DNA of 64,000 nucleotides, taken from Ricordea florida. Its lineage: Eukaryota > Cnidaria > Anthozoa > Corallimorpharia > Ricordeidae. This document shows, in pieces, positions 10,059-21,212 of this stretch. How positions within the stretch are numbered: position 1 is the stretch's first letter; every line of letters begins with the position of its first letter. The position numbers and the translations under genes were made by a program. Under the pieces are notes generated by a model, which was not told the origin of the DNA, did no database searches, and worked only from the letters and a program-made list of their open reading frames with translations. Location: contig OX453280.1 of NCBI GenBank assembly GCA_949710005.1, positions 8,802,534 to 8,866,533 of the forward strand. The letters are read 5' to 3'.

Positions 10059-12798
10059 GTTTTGTCTGCCTAATATTTATTCACTGATGCGTGACTCAGA
10101 ACTCGCACTTTCCACTTTCCCTTAAACTTACACTTGACTTAGAAAACCGACTTCTAAACAAACCTTCTTCATAAAAATGATCTTCTGAATGCACTACTTT
10201 TGAATGAGAAGCAAACTGATGAAAGATTTCAAATTTTTATGTCATTTAATCATATAAACATCTCCCCTGTCGACGGCTAAGAAATACTCCCGCGGGAATT
10301 TTCTCTTGGCGGCAAATTGCAGAATGTAGCGCTTTCACTGGCAGCTTTTCGCGTTGTCGACGTTGTCATTGAGTGTGTCGATTGAGAACTTTGGTTTCAA
10401 CGCCGTTGTTTTCGTAAAAAATGTTCTTCTAAATTGTAAAATGTCTCAAATGTATGTTAGTCATTCACGTGTTGCGTTGGACCAGGTCTACTTATAGTTC
10501 ACACTTTTACGGTTATTTATTTCTTTTGTTAAGTAACTACAGCTGATTGTAGTGAATAAATGAAGGCAGTAATTTTTAAAACTTACAATGTAATTAAGAA
10601 AAGAATAATTAATAATTATTTTTTCATTCTCGTGAAAAATGTTTTTCGGGCTGGTAGATGTTGGTTACAGCTTGCCCGAAGGGCAATCTGTAAAATTAAT
10701 TTTCTTTGCATCCTGCTTGGAGTAAACATTTATTTTACCGAGGTGTTCGTTTTAACACGAAAATGACAAGAGTTGTGTCCTGCATTTCCCAGTAGCGTGT
10801 ACAAATCTTTTAAATACATTTACGCAAATAGAATGGTTAATTTCATCAGGAATAGAATACAGTACATTGATAATTTGTGTTTTTTGTAGAATATACTCCA
10901 TGACTTTGTAGGTAGAAAGACCGTACTTAAGGCAGACGAAAGTTTAGACAAAAATCATAGCAAGTTAACCGACCTCGACACTTAACTATAGTTAAAAACG
11001 TTTGTGAATTCCTTCGCAATATTTTAGAATGCTTTTACAGTTTAAAGTGAAATGAAAGTACTAGCGGCAGCCCCGCTTTTAGGCTTGGCTAAATCTATAT
11101 ATTATTTTTTATATCAGCGTAGTCCCCATTATTTTATTTGTTATGCTGTGTTTGGTACATAATTAGTGACACCTGGTGCAAATTACATGATCAGGATACC
11201 GGTCAACACAGTGCTTAAAAAATGACCTTCAAATGAAGGTCAATTTAGCTCTTTCACTGCCACTGAGATTGCACCAGAGGGAATAGAAGTAAAATTATTT
11301 ATTATCTTGACAGGGAATACAGAGTCGATGAAGTACCCAAATAATATTCACTTAACACAAATTGAAAATGATTGTAAATCTTTTGCAGGTGAAATCTTGA
11401 AGAGTTGATATGAATGCTTGTGTTTACCATGGTGTAAAAACCTGTTTTTTTAGTTTTATTTTCTTAGTCTCTACTGCTTTGTCTTCTTTGTTGTACATCC
11501 CTTTTAAACACTATATGTTCTTTCACCGAGGATGAGTTGAATTCTCCAATTATTTTTTGTTTATGTTTTTTGGTTATAATTGCATGAGATTCATTGTAAG
11601 AAGAATCTTCTGATTAGATATTTTATTGTCTACTGCAGTCATTATTTCATTCCTAGGTATTCACAATTGAGAGCATTATGAATAGTGCATGTTTCAATTT
11701 GTGTACTCTTTTCAGTTGCAATGGTACCCCCAGTGGTAGATAGAAAAATTCCAAAGAGAAATACTACACAGAAGTAAGTTATAACATTTGCTTTATTTTC
11801 AAATGATCGCATTGATCACTGATGATATTGCAGAACCAGTACTTTATAGTGACACTGGGTATATATTCTGTTGAAAATGCTAAACATAACTGCTAGATCA
11901 AGAAAATTTACAATACTTTCACTGTTGCAATGATATCAGATCACATCGTTATAAATGATTGCTATAACAACTGCAACTCTCTGTGTTGGAAATTACTTCA
12001 AACTGGAAACGCTATCGTTTTATTATGAAAAATACCTATTTACATTCTCTTGTAATCTGTTGGTCGTCTTCCGATTCCGGTTTTAGACTAATAGAATTAT
12101 TTTCCAGAGACATCTCCAATCGTTGAAGTCGTTCTTACTCGGTGTCCCTTCTAAGTCGTTTTGCTAAAAGTAGTACACCAATATATTTCGTTATGTAATC
12201 GTTCACTCATGTCCTGTATTTCTATCAATAACACATTCAAATTCCAAACTAACTTGATTGAATTCCTGGTCCTTTTCCCTGCTGTTTCGTTTGCATTTTT
12301 CTAGAGCGAGCAGTTTTTGTCTTTGCTGCGATGACGGATGTCTGTCGTTATTCTCCCCGCTGTCGTTTCTCTATCCCTGCTTTGAGTCGTGCTTTCCTTG
12401 TGTTGATTTTCACGGTATTCGAACTTATTCGGCGACGATCTCGAGCTAATCTTTCTTGAATATCTCGGAGATCATCTTGCTGGGATGTACTTCCAGGACG
12501 AGTGAAATCGGTTTCCACAAAATTTACATTTCTTTCAAAAAGGCATCACCGAATTCGAAATGGCGATTCAGCAGTTCTCAAGTACACTACTATTGCCAGG
12601 TAACCTGGCCTGCGAACGGACACCTTTAAAATATAGATATATATATATAAATATATATACATATATAAAAACTCTCGGCTCGATTTACTCGGGCTTGCGA
12701 GCCACGTGGTCTGACCGGAAGCGACACGATTAGTAACCTCGCTTCGCGAGGAATAAATCTACTAGCGTTCTATCACAAATGCCGCTCTCTGATTGGCT

Positions 12799-12844
12799 AC
12801 GCTACCCACTATCTATTCTGTGATAGATAGTGAGTAGCGTAGCA
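12799..12844. repeat. Hairpin
   Basis: CTACGCTACCCACTATCTAT pairs with ATAGATAGTGAGTAGCGTAG around a 6-base loop, a stem of about 20 bp with one mismatch. Confidence 0.85.
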
Positions 12845-12863
12845 GTGTGCCCTTGCTAACAAA

Positions 12864-12956
12864 ATGGCGGCCGCTTCTTCACGTTTTCAAAGTGTTCGTG
12901 AAGAAGATTTAGACAGTTTACTGGTCGAGACTGTTCCAGAAAAGACAAATTTTTGA
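12864..12956 (+). pseudogene. N-terminal remnant, KIAA1958-like/tyrosine-recombinase-associated
   Basis: Thirty codons starting MAAASSRFQSVREEDLDSLL and ending at TGA after EKTNF. The pattern 'SRFxxVxEEDLxxLL' is what I recall at the start of KIAA1958-like proteins, which are expanded in corals and linked to Crypton-type tyrosine recombinases. Only the first exon-sized piece is present, inside a short inverted-terminus element, so it is best read as a captured or truncated fragment. Confidence 0.35.
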
Positions 12957-12976
12957 ACGACTAGTAGATTTATACT

Positions 12977-13050
12977 AAAACAATTAGATTTCTATGCGTG
13001 ATGGTTGACTCGGGCTGCGCCCTCGTCAACTATCACCCGATAGAAATCTC
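12977..13050. repeat. Palindrome
   Basis: AGATTTCTATGCGTGATGGTTGAC pairs, with one mismatch and one indel, with the segment ending ATCACCCGATAGAAATCT. The tip is the self-complementary GGGCTGCGCCC. Confidence 0.75.
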
Positions 13051-13789
13051 GAGCTAATAATCTAACTGTTTAATAGAAACCGTACTTGTCGTCCTTGTCG
13101 AACAAGTCTTTGATGATGTGAATTGCCTTAATGACGCGATTATAGGAGGTTTAGGTGCACAGTTACCCAGATACTTACATTGCCCCTTCTTATTTACCAA
13201 GTGAGAGAATTTGGTGTTAAAACTCATTAATCTCAGGTTGATCGTGTGCCCAATTCTCACCATTAATTTTGTTGGTATTACATTGGTATTGAAACGAGAA
13301 TTTGTATATTGATCACGTCTGGGAGTGAAAGGTTTAAATGTCCTATTAAAAGTGACTGACTTGCTGGTTCGTAATCAGACCGGTTAATCATGTAAAACCG
13401 AAACATAAGCGGCCAAGGCTCAGGCCTAACAGCAACTGAAATTAATTAAGAAGATATTAAGAAGGGATGACTTATGCGTATCGATTCATGCAACGCTATA
13501 ACGCTGGTAGAGATGTATGATAACTGTAAGCTGAAAAATTGCTTTAACTTTCTTAAAAGACCTTAGCCAAGAGGGAATGCTTCGTTTAAATTCATAGTCC
13601 CAAATACTGCCCGGTCTGATATAGCTTTGTTTTAGTATCCATTTATGCAGATTCATGTAAGCTGAAAGAAAAAAAACGGATCTCGATTGGGTTGTCTGCA
13701 GGTTAGGTATAGACGCTGGTCTTTTGTGCGTCAAGGGATAAATGAACAATGAAGAAACCTAATAGACCATTTCTACAACTGTATACTTT
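13051..13789. other. No gene recognised
   Basis: Two minus-strand ORFs of 69 and 87 codons lack recognisable domains or splice context. I see nothing supportable. Confidence 0.4.
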
Positions 13790-13946
13790 GTACCCTGGCC
13801 TCCGAATGGAAGTGAGGCTGGAGGTGACCTTACAAACCTTCATGTTCTTCATACGTAAATAATGTGATCTGCACGTGAAAGGCGGGGAGGTTTGTAACCA
13901 AGCAAGGTCACCTCCAGCCTCACTTCTATTCAAAGGCTAGGTTCCT
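13790..13946. mobile_element. Palindromic MITE-like element
   Basis: GAAGTGAGGCTGGAGGTGACCTT at about 13808-13830 recurs inverted as AAGGTCACCTCCAGCCTCACTTC at about 13904-13926. Weaker pairing extends outward (CTGGCCTCCGAAT against ATTCAAAGGCTAG). Stems of about 35-40 bp surround a 73-base loop. No coding content. Confidence 0.65.
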
Positions 13947-14092
13947 AAGGACAAAACTGTAAAATGGCTATTGTCTGATGATTCTGGTGAGCGTTCTTTT
14001 CATTGTTCATTGCATTTTCTATGATTAATTGCAGAGCTAATTACTCAATGTGCTGAATTTTTTTGTCCGATTTAGAATAAGAGAACCGATTT

Positions 14093-14822
14093 TATTATAT
14101 CTACAATCCCAGGATATCAGCAAACGCGCAATCTGATTGGTTCCCTATATGCAGGCTATCAGCTCATATCCTATTAGTACGGAAAACGACCATCATGGAG
14201 GAAAGATTTCTTGATTTAGACGGGGAGAAATTCAAGTCTTCCTTGAAAAGAATATACCAAAGTATACTACCGAAGCAAATAAATATGGGATAAAATTAGT
14301 CGGCGGTAAGTGAGCAGATTATTTAGCGAAATTGACACGATTTTAATTGTTTATTGCGAACTAAAGAGAAAGTTTTACAAACAACCGCCATTTTGAAACA
14401 TCAATGGAGCCCGTAAACTGAGTTTTTTTTACTTCTGCCTACTTTTGCACTTTTAATTCTCAGACTGGTTTGCTAACTAGACAAAAATTGACAAGTACAT
14501 TAAAGAGATTTTTAAGAACGAACCGGACTCGTGTTTGAAACTTTTTTACGCATCGGCTCGACAACATGTCGGTTTGACAGCATGTCAGCTCGACAACATG
14601 TCAGCTCGACAACATTGTTCTGTTTACAAACAACAAGCTCAAGTGAATTCTTGTCAGGCAAACTAGTTCCAATTTCTCACAATCGACGGTTTATAGATAT
14701 AATAAAACAATTATTCCACTCAGTCTCGTCGTACATGAAATATAGCCAACTCGGCGCTATGCGCCTTGTTGGCTCTTAGCTCATGTACGAATCGATTTCG
14801 TGGACTCCTGAATGATTGTTAA
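14093..14822 (+). mobile_element. Palindrome-tailed element K2 (second copy of K1)
   Basis: Starts TTATTATATCTACAATCCC and matches K1 throughout: the ATTGGTTCCCTATATG block, GAAAACGACCATCATGGAG, the ATG-led remnant with LDLDGEKFKSSLKRIYQS, and the terminal palindrome ending near GATTGTTAAATA. A small local repeat of TGTCAGCTCGACAACA lies at 14575-14615. Both copies carry stops in the remnant frame. Confidence 0.6.
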
Positions 14823-15152
14823 ATAACACGTCTGTAATAAGACTGAAATATTATTTAGTTCAGTGAGCTGTCGACAACAGAAATAATAAAAAACAAGGCA
14901 ATCGTGCAACAAAAGATACTTACATCAGAGTTAATAGCTCTAGTTACTAACTCTGCTTACATGTGTTCGTGTCTATGTCTCTAGATCTATATACATTCAG
15001 CCGGACAAGTTTTGAGCCAGCATCTATTTCTACAACTGGCATGATAAAAGTGTAAAATCGAAACGACTTTTATTAAATTCTACTTTTTAACTTTTTTACT
15101 CAATAAAAGTTGTTCGTCCTCGATATTTTTTTAGACTTTTATATCTATATAT

Positions 15153-15236
15153 GTGTCTATAGATAGATAGATAGATAGAAGATAGATAGATAGATAGATG
15201 GATAAATAGATAGATGGATGGATGGTTGAATGGGTG
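15153..15236. repeat. (GATA)n/(GATG)n microsatellite
   Basis: Imperfect GATA tract turning into GATG. It borders the 3' side of the minus-strand LINE fragment, and a second GATA tract borders the other side. Confidence 0.85.
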
Positions 15237-15295
15237 GAGACTTTATTTATCCACGGTAGTTCTGTCAAAAATACTTAATTAAAAAGTCCCCTGTT

Positions 15296-16157
15296 TTACC
15301 TAGGAAGAGCATTCCATACCTTGGTCCCCGAAAATGCAAAACTATTCTTATAATAATCTGTTCTAATCTTGAGTAGCACAAGGTCAGTGTTAGAAGATCC
15401 AGGGCTATAATCATTTAGGGTCTTGATAAAGATAAACATATTGGAGAGATAGGAAGGACATAAACCGTTAACCACTTTAAACTTCACTATGGCCTTGTGT
15501 TGATATCCGATCTCAGCGAGCGATAACCAACCAAACTCACAACGAACGTCAGCCGAGGGTTTGGACTACAAATCACCAATGAGAACTCGTGCTGCCTGAT
15601 TTTGAAGCTTTTGAAGACTCGCAATGCAGCAATAGGTAAAATAAGGTTCGACAATTGACCTGTATAAGGTAACAAGGTTTTCTGAAGTAAGAAATGGTTT
15701 AACCCTCTTTATGATACGTATTTTGCAGGTAACCTTATTTTGTATACTTTATGTGTGTCAATACATACACCAAGGCATCTAGTGGTCTGGACTCTCTTTA
15801 AAACTAGTCTATTAACAGGATAATGACATGTCTCTGTCGTGAACCAATCGCCATAAAATCAGTCTTCGCTATATTCAATGTAAGTTTATTGGAACAGAGC
15901 GAAGCAAAATGTTTATGGAGATCCTTGTTCATTTTATCTTGAAGGTCGGAAAAATTTGTGGCATAAAATGTGAGGTTAGTGTCATCAGCAAAAGACCTCC
16001 CTATACTGTACATGTAATCTAAACATTTTGGCAAATCGTTAATATAAATGAGAAAAAGAACTGGGCCCAATATAGATCCTTGAGGTTCCCCGCCTGATAT
16101 GAGATTTCTGCCGGAGGGCACACCATTTCCTACACAAAACTGCTGCCTGCCAGTCAA
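15296..16157 (-). pseudogene. Degraded LINE reverse transcriptase, C-terminal part
   Basis: Three minus-strand reading segments in different frames follow LINE ORF2 order. 16157-15804 has GEPQGSILGPVLFLIYINDL and SFADDTNLTFYA (the YADD box as FADD). 15675-15487 has LILPIAALRVFKSFKIRQHE. 15487-15296 has MKFKVVNGLCPSYL and ends FSGTKVWNALPR, the usual LINE C-terminal signature. At least two frameshifts and the loss of the endonuclease and N-terminal RT make it inactive. Confidence 0.8.
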
Positions 16158-16165
16158 ATAAGATT

Positions 16166-16198
16166 TAAAGATAGGTGAATAGATAGATAAATGAATAA

Positions 16199-16248
<50 letters not shown>

Positions 16249-16270
16249 GGATGGATGGATGGATGGATAG
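16166..16270. repeat. (GATA)n microsatellite
   Basis: About 14 near-perfect GATA units plus a GATG tail at 16246-16268. Confidence 0.9.
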
Positions 16271-16429
16271 GTGGGTAGGCCAGTAAATAAGTAAATACCA
16301 GGTATATATATAAAGGCGGCGCCCTGACGTGTCGTTAAGTCAAATAGATAAGCCGTGTTGTGCTCTGCGGCAATTACTGTAGGAAAAACAAAAAGAAATC
16401 AAGGAACTGCGTGGGCTCATCCCTTGGAA

Positions 16430-16920
16430 ACGAACCAAGAGAAAATGAGGTAAGAGAACGCATTTTCAATACTGGGTTCTCTTACCATGATAAAGGGACA
16501 GAATCAAGAGAAAATGAGGTAAGAGAACGTATCTTCCATACTAGGTTCTCTTACTATAATACGGGAGACAGAATCAAAAGAAAATGAGGTAAGAGAACGT
16601 TTCTTCCATACTGGGTTCTCTTACTATGATAAGGGCACAGAATCAAGAGAAAATGAGGTAAGAGAACGCATCTGCCATACTGGGTTCTCTTACTATGATA
16701 AGGGGACAGAACCAAGAGAAAATGAGGTGAGAGAAGGCATCTTCCATACTGGGTTCTCTTACTATGATAAGGGAACAGAATCAAGAGAAAATGAGGTAAG
16801 AGAACGCTTCTTCTATACTGGGTTCTCTTACTATGATAAGGGGACAGAATCAAGAGAAAATGACGTAAGAGAACGTATCTTCCATACTGGGTTCTCTTAC
16901 TATGATAAGGGGACAGAATC
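16430..16920. repeat. 69-bp minisatellite, about 7 units
   Basis: CTGGGTTCTCTTACTATGAT recurs at 69-70-base spacing (16471, 16540, 16610, 16679 and on). Each unit carries GAATCAAGAGAAAATGAGGT and AGAGAACG. GTTCTCTTAC and GTAAGAGAAC are inverted matches inside every unit, so each can form a cruciform. The period is a multiple of three, which keeps ORFs open on both strands (16360-16587 and 16727-16987 plus; 16554-16853 minus); I treat these as by-products. Confidence 0.9.
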
Positions 16921-16987
16921 TATTTTTAGATCCGGAAACTATTTTAGCCGACAATTGCTGATGTATCGTGGCCTGGGACTGCCATAG

Positions 16988-17452
16988 CAAAAAACTCATC
17001 TTATCAACTTTCTTGTAAGTTTTTGTTTTAATTTGTTTTTCGGTTGTATTTTTTTATGTTTCTTTCAATGTCATTTTGTTTTTTATCACAAATTTGTTTT
17101 ATTTAAAATCAAAAGTAGATAAATTTAGAATTAATTTAAAACAAAAGAAAATATCTCAAAAAACGAAATTAAAACAAAATGATTTTAAAATTGAAAGTAA
17201 TTTGAAATGTAAATAAAATTGCTCTTAAATAAATTTAAAAACTGATCTGAAAATATTATTTTGCAAAAAAAAAATTGTAAACTCAACTAAAAGCACAATT
17301 GTCGATGGCCTATCGCTGCCATAGCAAAAACAAAAAAAATAACGCGCGTGGCCTATCGTTGCCATAGACCAGAATGCCTTTCGGCACAGTTACCGAGGTC
17401 TAAGGCGAACATGGCGGCCTGAGGTCAAGATTGGGGCAAATTTAAAAACAAA
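16988..17452. other. AT-rich, no gene; possible 5' region of the next gene
   Basis: AAAT-rich low-complexity DNA to about 17280, then two GGCCTATCG-TGCCATAG segments (17309, 17351). AACATGGCGGCC at 17409 looks like a start context but meets TGA after three codons. Confidence 0.4.
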
Positions 17453-17862
17453 ATGAAAGAGCTGCGCCAAGGAAATAAAGGAAAGAAAGCTTCTGGCAAG
17501 TCAGCAAAAGAGCTGGAATGATTTCCGCACAGGTCCCTACTTCATTATGCATGCTGTAGTTGAATTGTCTTGGGAAGTGCACGCGCAAACATTTCTTGTT
17601 TTCTGAGAACAAAACCGCACGGCTACAGCATGCATAATGAAGTAGGGACCTGTGCGGAAATCATTCCAAAGAGCTTAACACTATAGTTGTACAGCGCCTT
17701 AGCGCAGAGGTTTCTGGCAAAGCCCAGAAGTTCTCTCGAGCTGGAGCACTCGAAGTCGTGTCTTTTGAAGACTTCGACGAACTCTCCATCAGCAACATCA
17801 GGAAAGCATGCATGAAGCATTACAGTATGCTGGAAACGATGTCATGGGATGTACTGTGTTGA
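17453..17862 (+). pseudogene. Small unknown gene split by a MITE
   Basis: ATG at 17453 opens a lysine-rich frame (MKELRQGNKGKKASGKSAKE) that runs into a 153-bp inverted-repeat element and stops. Directly after the element and its duplicated target the same frame continues for 64 codons (LNTIVVQRLSAEVSGKAQ... ELSISNIRKACMKHYS ... TMSWDVLC). The family is not recognised, although 'SISNIRKACMKHYSML' looks like genuine protein. Alternatively GAT|GTACTG is a donor and the gene goes on to the ORF at 17968. The minus-strand ORF at 17623-17820 is a shadow. Confidence 0.5.
17515..17667. mobile_element. 153-bp MITE with 45-bp perfect terminal inverted repeats and 8-bp target duplication
   Basis: GGAATGATTTCCGCACAGG... 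at 17515-17559 is the perfect reverse complement of 17623-17667. The target AAAGAGCT is duplicated at 17507-17514 and 17668-17675. A long TIR with an 8-bp duplication fits hAT-, P- or Mutator-like transposition; the termini do not match a family I can name. Perfect arms imply a recent insertion. Confidence 0.9.
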
Positions 17863-17967
17863 TTTTCATTCAAATATTTTCTTCTTTCCCCCTGTTTGAC
17901 AAACATTTTCTAAAATAAAAGTAAGATCAATTTACTGCTTTTATTGAAAAGTTCTCACTTTCATTAA

Positions 17968-18240
17968 ATATGGATCGGTACCTATTTTGAAGGATTGGAA
18001 TTCACAGAGGAACAGCTAGAAGAAGTTGCAGAACTTTCAGATTTGCTTGCTCTCAATAATGATTATTTGAGTGCCGAGTTCCGGAGCAAATGTGAACAAG
18101 TAATTGCTGACCCATTAGAGATTGATATCAGTGATTTTGCCAATGCCTTCCGTTACCTCAAGGAAAATGTAGAGATACATGCAGAGCAAGAAGGTGCAGA
18201 TATACATGTACGAGCACAGCTATGGCTATATACTTTCTAA
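17968..18240 (+). CDS. Unrecognised ORF, possible exon of the gene at 17453
   Basis: Open for 90 codons with no ATG at its head, acidic and protein-like: EEQLEEVAELSDLLALNNDY, KCEQVIADPLEIDISDFANA, YLKENVEIHAEQEGADI. A plausible acceptor (TATTTTGAAG) and a donor-like CAT|GTACGA bound the core. It sits 105 bases after the preceding frame ends on the same strand, so it could be the next exon. No family recognised. Confidence 0.35.
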   Translation: MWIGTYFEGLEFTEEQLEEVAELSDLLALNNDYLSAEFRSKCEQVIADPLEIDISDFANAFRYLKENVEIHAEQEGADIHVRAQLWLYTF

Positions 18241-19379
18241 AAACTTTTAAATTGCTTAAAATAGCCTTTCAGTGTCATGATTAGCAAAGAAGCATTACTT
18301 TGAGCAACATTGGAAAACAAAAGAGCATAATGGAGCCAACGGTTTAAGCAGTTCTGAGTTGCATTATGTCAGATTGTTTTGTTTATAAAGTTCTACAAAT
18401 AGGAATTATGCTTAGATTCCAAAAAGGTAAAAAAGACTGAATTGCACATAATATTTTGAATCCTTAAGAGCTCAGTATTGGCTAATGGATAGCAACTTAT
18501 ATTAGTAATACATAATGTAAGTTGACAGGCCAGATGATAGAATTGAGGCTGTTGTAGTTCATCTTGTTTAGATATAAACCTGCTGATTTTCATATGTAAG
18601 TACATGTCGTACTAGCCAGGTAGCATGAGAGCAATACGATTAAATTTGAAATTCGAAACAAGTGACTGAATTTTTTGAATCTTGCTCTATGTTATCATAG
18701 GGAAAGGTATAAATGTTTTTATTTGTAAATTGGCAAAGGCAGATGTCAAGTTTGAAAGAGGTCTGGGTAACCAAGCTCCTTGGGGGAGGGAACACAGGCC
18801 AGTTCGAAAAGTAATTTTGCAGTCATTTTGAAAATACTTGCTCATGTGCAATTCTAGAAAATTGTCTATTCCCCTATGAATTATGATGGGTGTGGTAAGA
18901 GGTGGAATTATTTCATGGGGCGTAGTGATGGTGGTACCTTATCAAAGTACCAAAAAACAAATTTATAAGCCCAAGAAATGTAACATTAAGTTCTTAGATT
19001 ACAAGATAAACAAAATTTAATTACTCATTACAACAAATACTTACACTTTGTAGTGAATGTTATGTCTTTGTTTGCTTTTTTCATTACTTCATACTTTTGC
19101 CTTTAATACTTTTACTAAAAATGCTTTGAAATGCTTTTGGTTTGTTGCAAAGACTACTCTCAATGTCATACAGGAACATTAACTGTTCTCATCATGAAAA
19201 ATAAACTCTAGATCTTAACTCAACTACAATGATGAATTCCATTCTTTAATTACAAATATCAATGTAATAAAGTGTACATTCATAATAAAATTTACAAAAC
19301 TAAATTATGAACAAACTTTTTAACAAACTGTAACCACTAAGATCAATAATATTAATACTTAATGACATTGATTGATCAT
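18241..19379. other. AT-rich, no gene recognised
   Basis: One short minus ORF without features; nothing else seen. AT content is high throughout. Confidence 0.4.
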
Positions 19380-19466
19380 CGCAGTTATGTACACAACTTA
19401 AGCAGCTGTGAAATTGAAGCCTGAAAAAGACTCAGGCCTGAACGGGATTCAAACCCATGGCCTCTG
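19380..19466 (-). repeat. tRNA-derived SINE fragment
   Basis: Read on the minus strand it contains GGGTTTGAATCCCG, a B-box-like T-arm sequence, followed by CAGGCCTGAGTCTTTTTCAGGC and GTTGTGTACATAACTGCGATG. This order is what I recall for the common cnidarian tRNA-related SINE tail. The A-box half is missing, cut off where the long repeat begins at 19467. Confidence 0.5.
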
Positions 19467-21212
19467 CGATAGATCATTCATCGTTTCTGGGCAACGTATC
19501 GTAAAGGACTCGATAAAAATCGTCTCGATTTGGAGACGTCTCGATTACGTATTCGCCAGTCCAACCGAAAACGTCAAATCGAGACTCGTTGCCACCTGTC
19601 TCGATGACTCGTTTCAGAAACGAGACACGTTAAAACGGGGTTCTCGAAAACGTAGGGCAAAAAACGAGACTCGATTTTTTTCGAAAACGTAGGGCCCAAA
19701 ACGAGACTCGATTTTTCGTGTTCGCAGAGACTCGTTCAAAAACTAACTCTGAGGGATTACACCATTAGAAAGGTAGAGAGAGAGAGTAAATTCCAAAAAA
19801 ATTAAATTATTTCCCAAAAATATCCTCTGAAAAAAAAAATAACCATGCACTGGCTTCAAAATATCAGAAAAGAGAAATAATGTGATACCTTTTTTACTTG
19901 TAAGGGCAATGGCAACGAAAGGATTGGGTGTAGATAAGATTTCTGGGGTCTTCTTGGGTAATTCCCATAACTTTTACACGGTTCGCGCAATTCCACTAGG
20001 GAATCGTAAAGTCCATTGTGAGGTGATTTAAATTTTCAGAAAACTCTTAAATTTCAGCAGGTCGTTCTTTACTATGTGAAAGTTAATAGTCATATTTATA
20101 TTTTCAAGATTTTTGAAAAGTTTTTGGTTTTTTTTAAAGGTAGGTACCCCTAGATAGAAAAGGTTTAAGATGGAAAATAAGATTGAAAAGACACCAGCAA
20201 ATAAATACGACAACAACATTTTTGATATGAAAGAGAAAAATTCTATTTGCATTTCAACTGAGGATAACATTACGATGAAGGCTGTCACACAAATCAACTT
20301 AGCCAGCGGCCATACAAAAGAGGATAAAAATAAGGAACAATTCATAATAGTAACAAAAAAAATCATTTGTTGAAGCTTTTATCTTAACTATTGTATAGCG
20401 GCTCAATCATTATGGGATGGTGTGGCTTCGACTAATGGTAACCACTCAATAAATAAAGTTGATAATTTAAAAAAAATTACACTGCTCTATTAACACACGA
20501 CTCTAATCAGTTATTATTCTTAATGATATTAATAGCACTCATCAAATCTGTTTTTGATTTTCTATGCAACATTCTTTTGTAAATATATTTTCGTATTCGG
20601 GCCTTAACGAAGTACTTGACTAATGAAACAGAAAAATATAATGATTTGATATTACTATTCTAATTTTTAACTAATAACAAGGGTAGCCTGAGTATCAAAG
20701 CCATCCTTATGGGCTACTGGGGAGGACATTTTAGCTCTCTCTCTTTTTCGCTCTTCTCTTCCCCCTTCTTATCCAAAAACGCCTGATACTCAAGCTATAA
20801 CGAGGGAGGCCAAAAACGTCACGAGCAACCGAGGGCTAATTCAGTTGCCTTTTAAAAGAAGGCGCATGTTCACCAATGCGGCTTTGCTTGCCCTATACTA
20901 CAGAAAAATAATTTGGCGAAGTTGAACGTTTCTCCCTTCAGTTTGACGGTAGAGTGACGCTTCGACCATGCGTGAAAAAAACGAACACTCTGCCCAATCA
21001 AAACACCTGAATTTGGCAAAGGAAGGGTTTCAAAACAAAAACACCAGCTCACAAAGTCACGTTGGTGAACATGGGCTTTTAAGAGCTAAATAGTTTACTC
21101 CTTTATATACATGTATGAACGAAGATAAGCAAAATCAACTCTGTTCTGAGCAATCCAAAGCGTTTAACCATGGACACGCTCATGTGAGCTTTTGATTTTA
21201 TTTTTAATCTTA
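19467..21212 (+). repeat. Long dispersed repeat, copy A (inverted partner at 45031-47499)
   Basis: From GATCATTCATCGTTTCTGGG to ATTTTTAATCTTAGAGGCT this stretch is the reverse complement of 45031-47499, allowing for a 764-bp insertion there and a roughly 100-base segment here (19740-19840) missing from B. The first 270 bases are dense in CGAGACTCG/GAGTCTCG motifs. Two tandem 38-39-base units (CGAAAACGTAGGGC...ACGAGACTCGATTTTT) sit at 19648-19720. No convincing ORF. Confidence 0.8.

Larger units (their letters stand above)
9085..11096 (+). mobile_element. Nested 2-kb insertion with G+C-rich hairpin end
   Basis: H0 runs without interruption where H5 has about 2 kb extra. The left edge is AGCGGGGCTCC followed by the hairpin CGCGCGC-GAA-GCGCGCG and AGCAGAGCCCC. 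The right edge contains AGCCCCGCTTTTAGG, giving a 9-base terminal inverted match (AGCGGGGCT/AGCCCCGCT). The exact right border and target duplication are unclear because the target is T/A-rich. It carries the arginine-rich repeat ORF at 9657. Confidence 0.55.
9014..12753 (-). mobile_element. Family H element, copy H5 (complete ends, with 2-kb nested insertion)
   Basis: The plus strand starts CTAGAAATACGACTCCCGC and ends CGCTTCGCGAGGAA. Flanks A9013 and T12754 give an A|T target on the element's strand. An insertion from about 9085 to 11096 separates its first 70 bases from the rest. The body from 11100 matches H0 and H4 (TTATATCAGCGTAGTCCCCATTAT). It lacks most of the middle region: near 11742 it jumps to AAGAGAAATACTACACAG. 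It holds the empty site for H1 at 12091/12092 and a degenerate copy of the captured exon at 11120-11400. Confidence 0.75.
12754..12973 (+). mobile_element. Short element with TAAATCTACTAG inverted termini
   Basis: TAAATCTACTAG at the left and CTAGTAGATTTA at about 12961-12972 form 12-base inverted termini. Inside are a strong hairpin at 12799-12844 and a small ORF at 12864. The left terminus coincides with the right flank of H5, so H5 landed at its edge. Confidence 0.5.

Noticed and set aside
16430-16920. Regular repeats as a CRISPR array
   Set aside because: The whole 69-bp unit repeats, with no unique spacers, in a eukaryotic context.
17623-17820. 65-aa minus ORF
   Set aside because: Shadow of the split plus-strand gene; its first part lies in the MITE arm.
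20028-20366. 112-aa hydrophobic minus ORF
   Set aside because: Lies in the AT-rich part of the long repeat and is not kept open in copy B.
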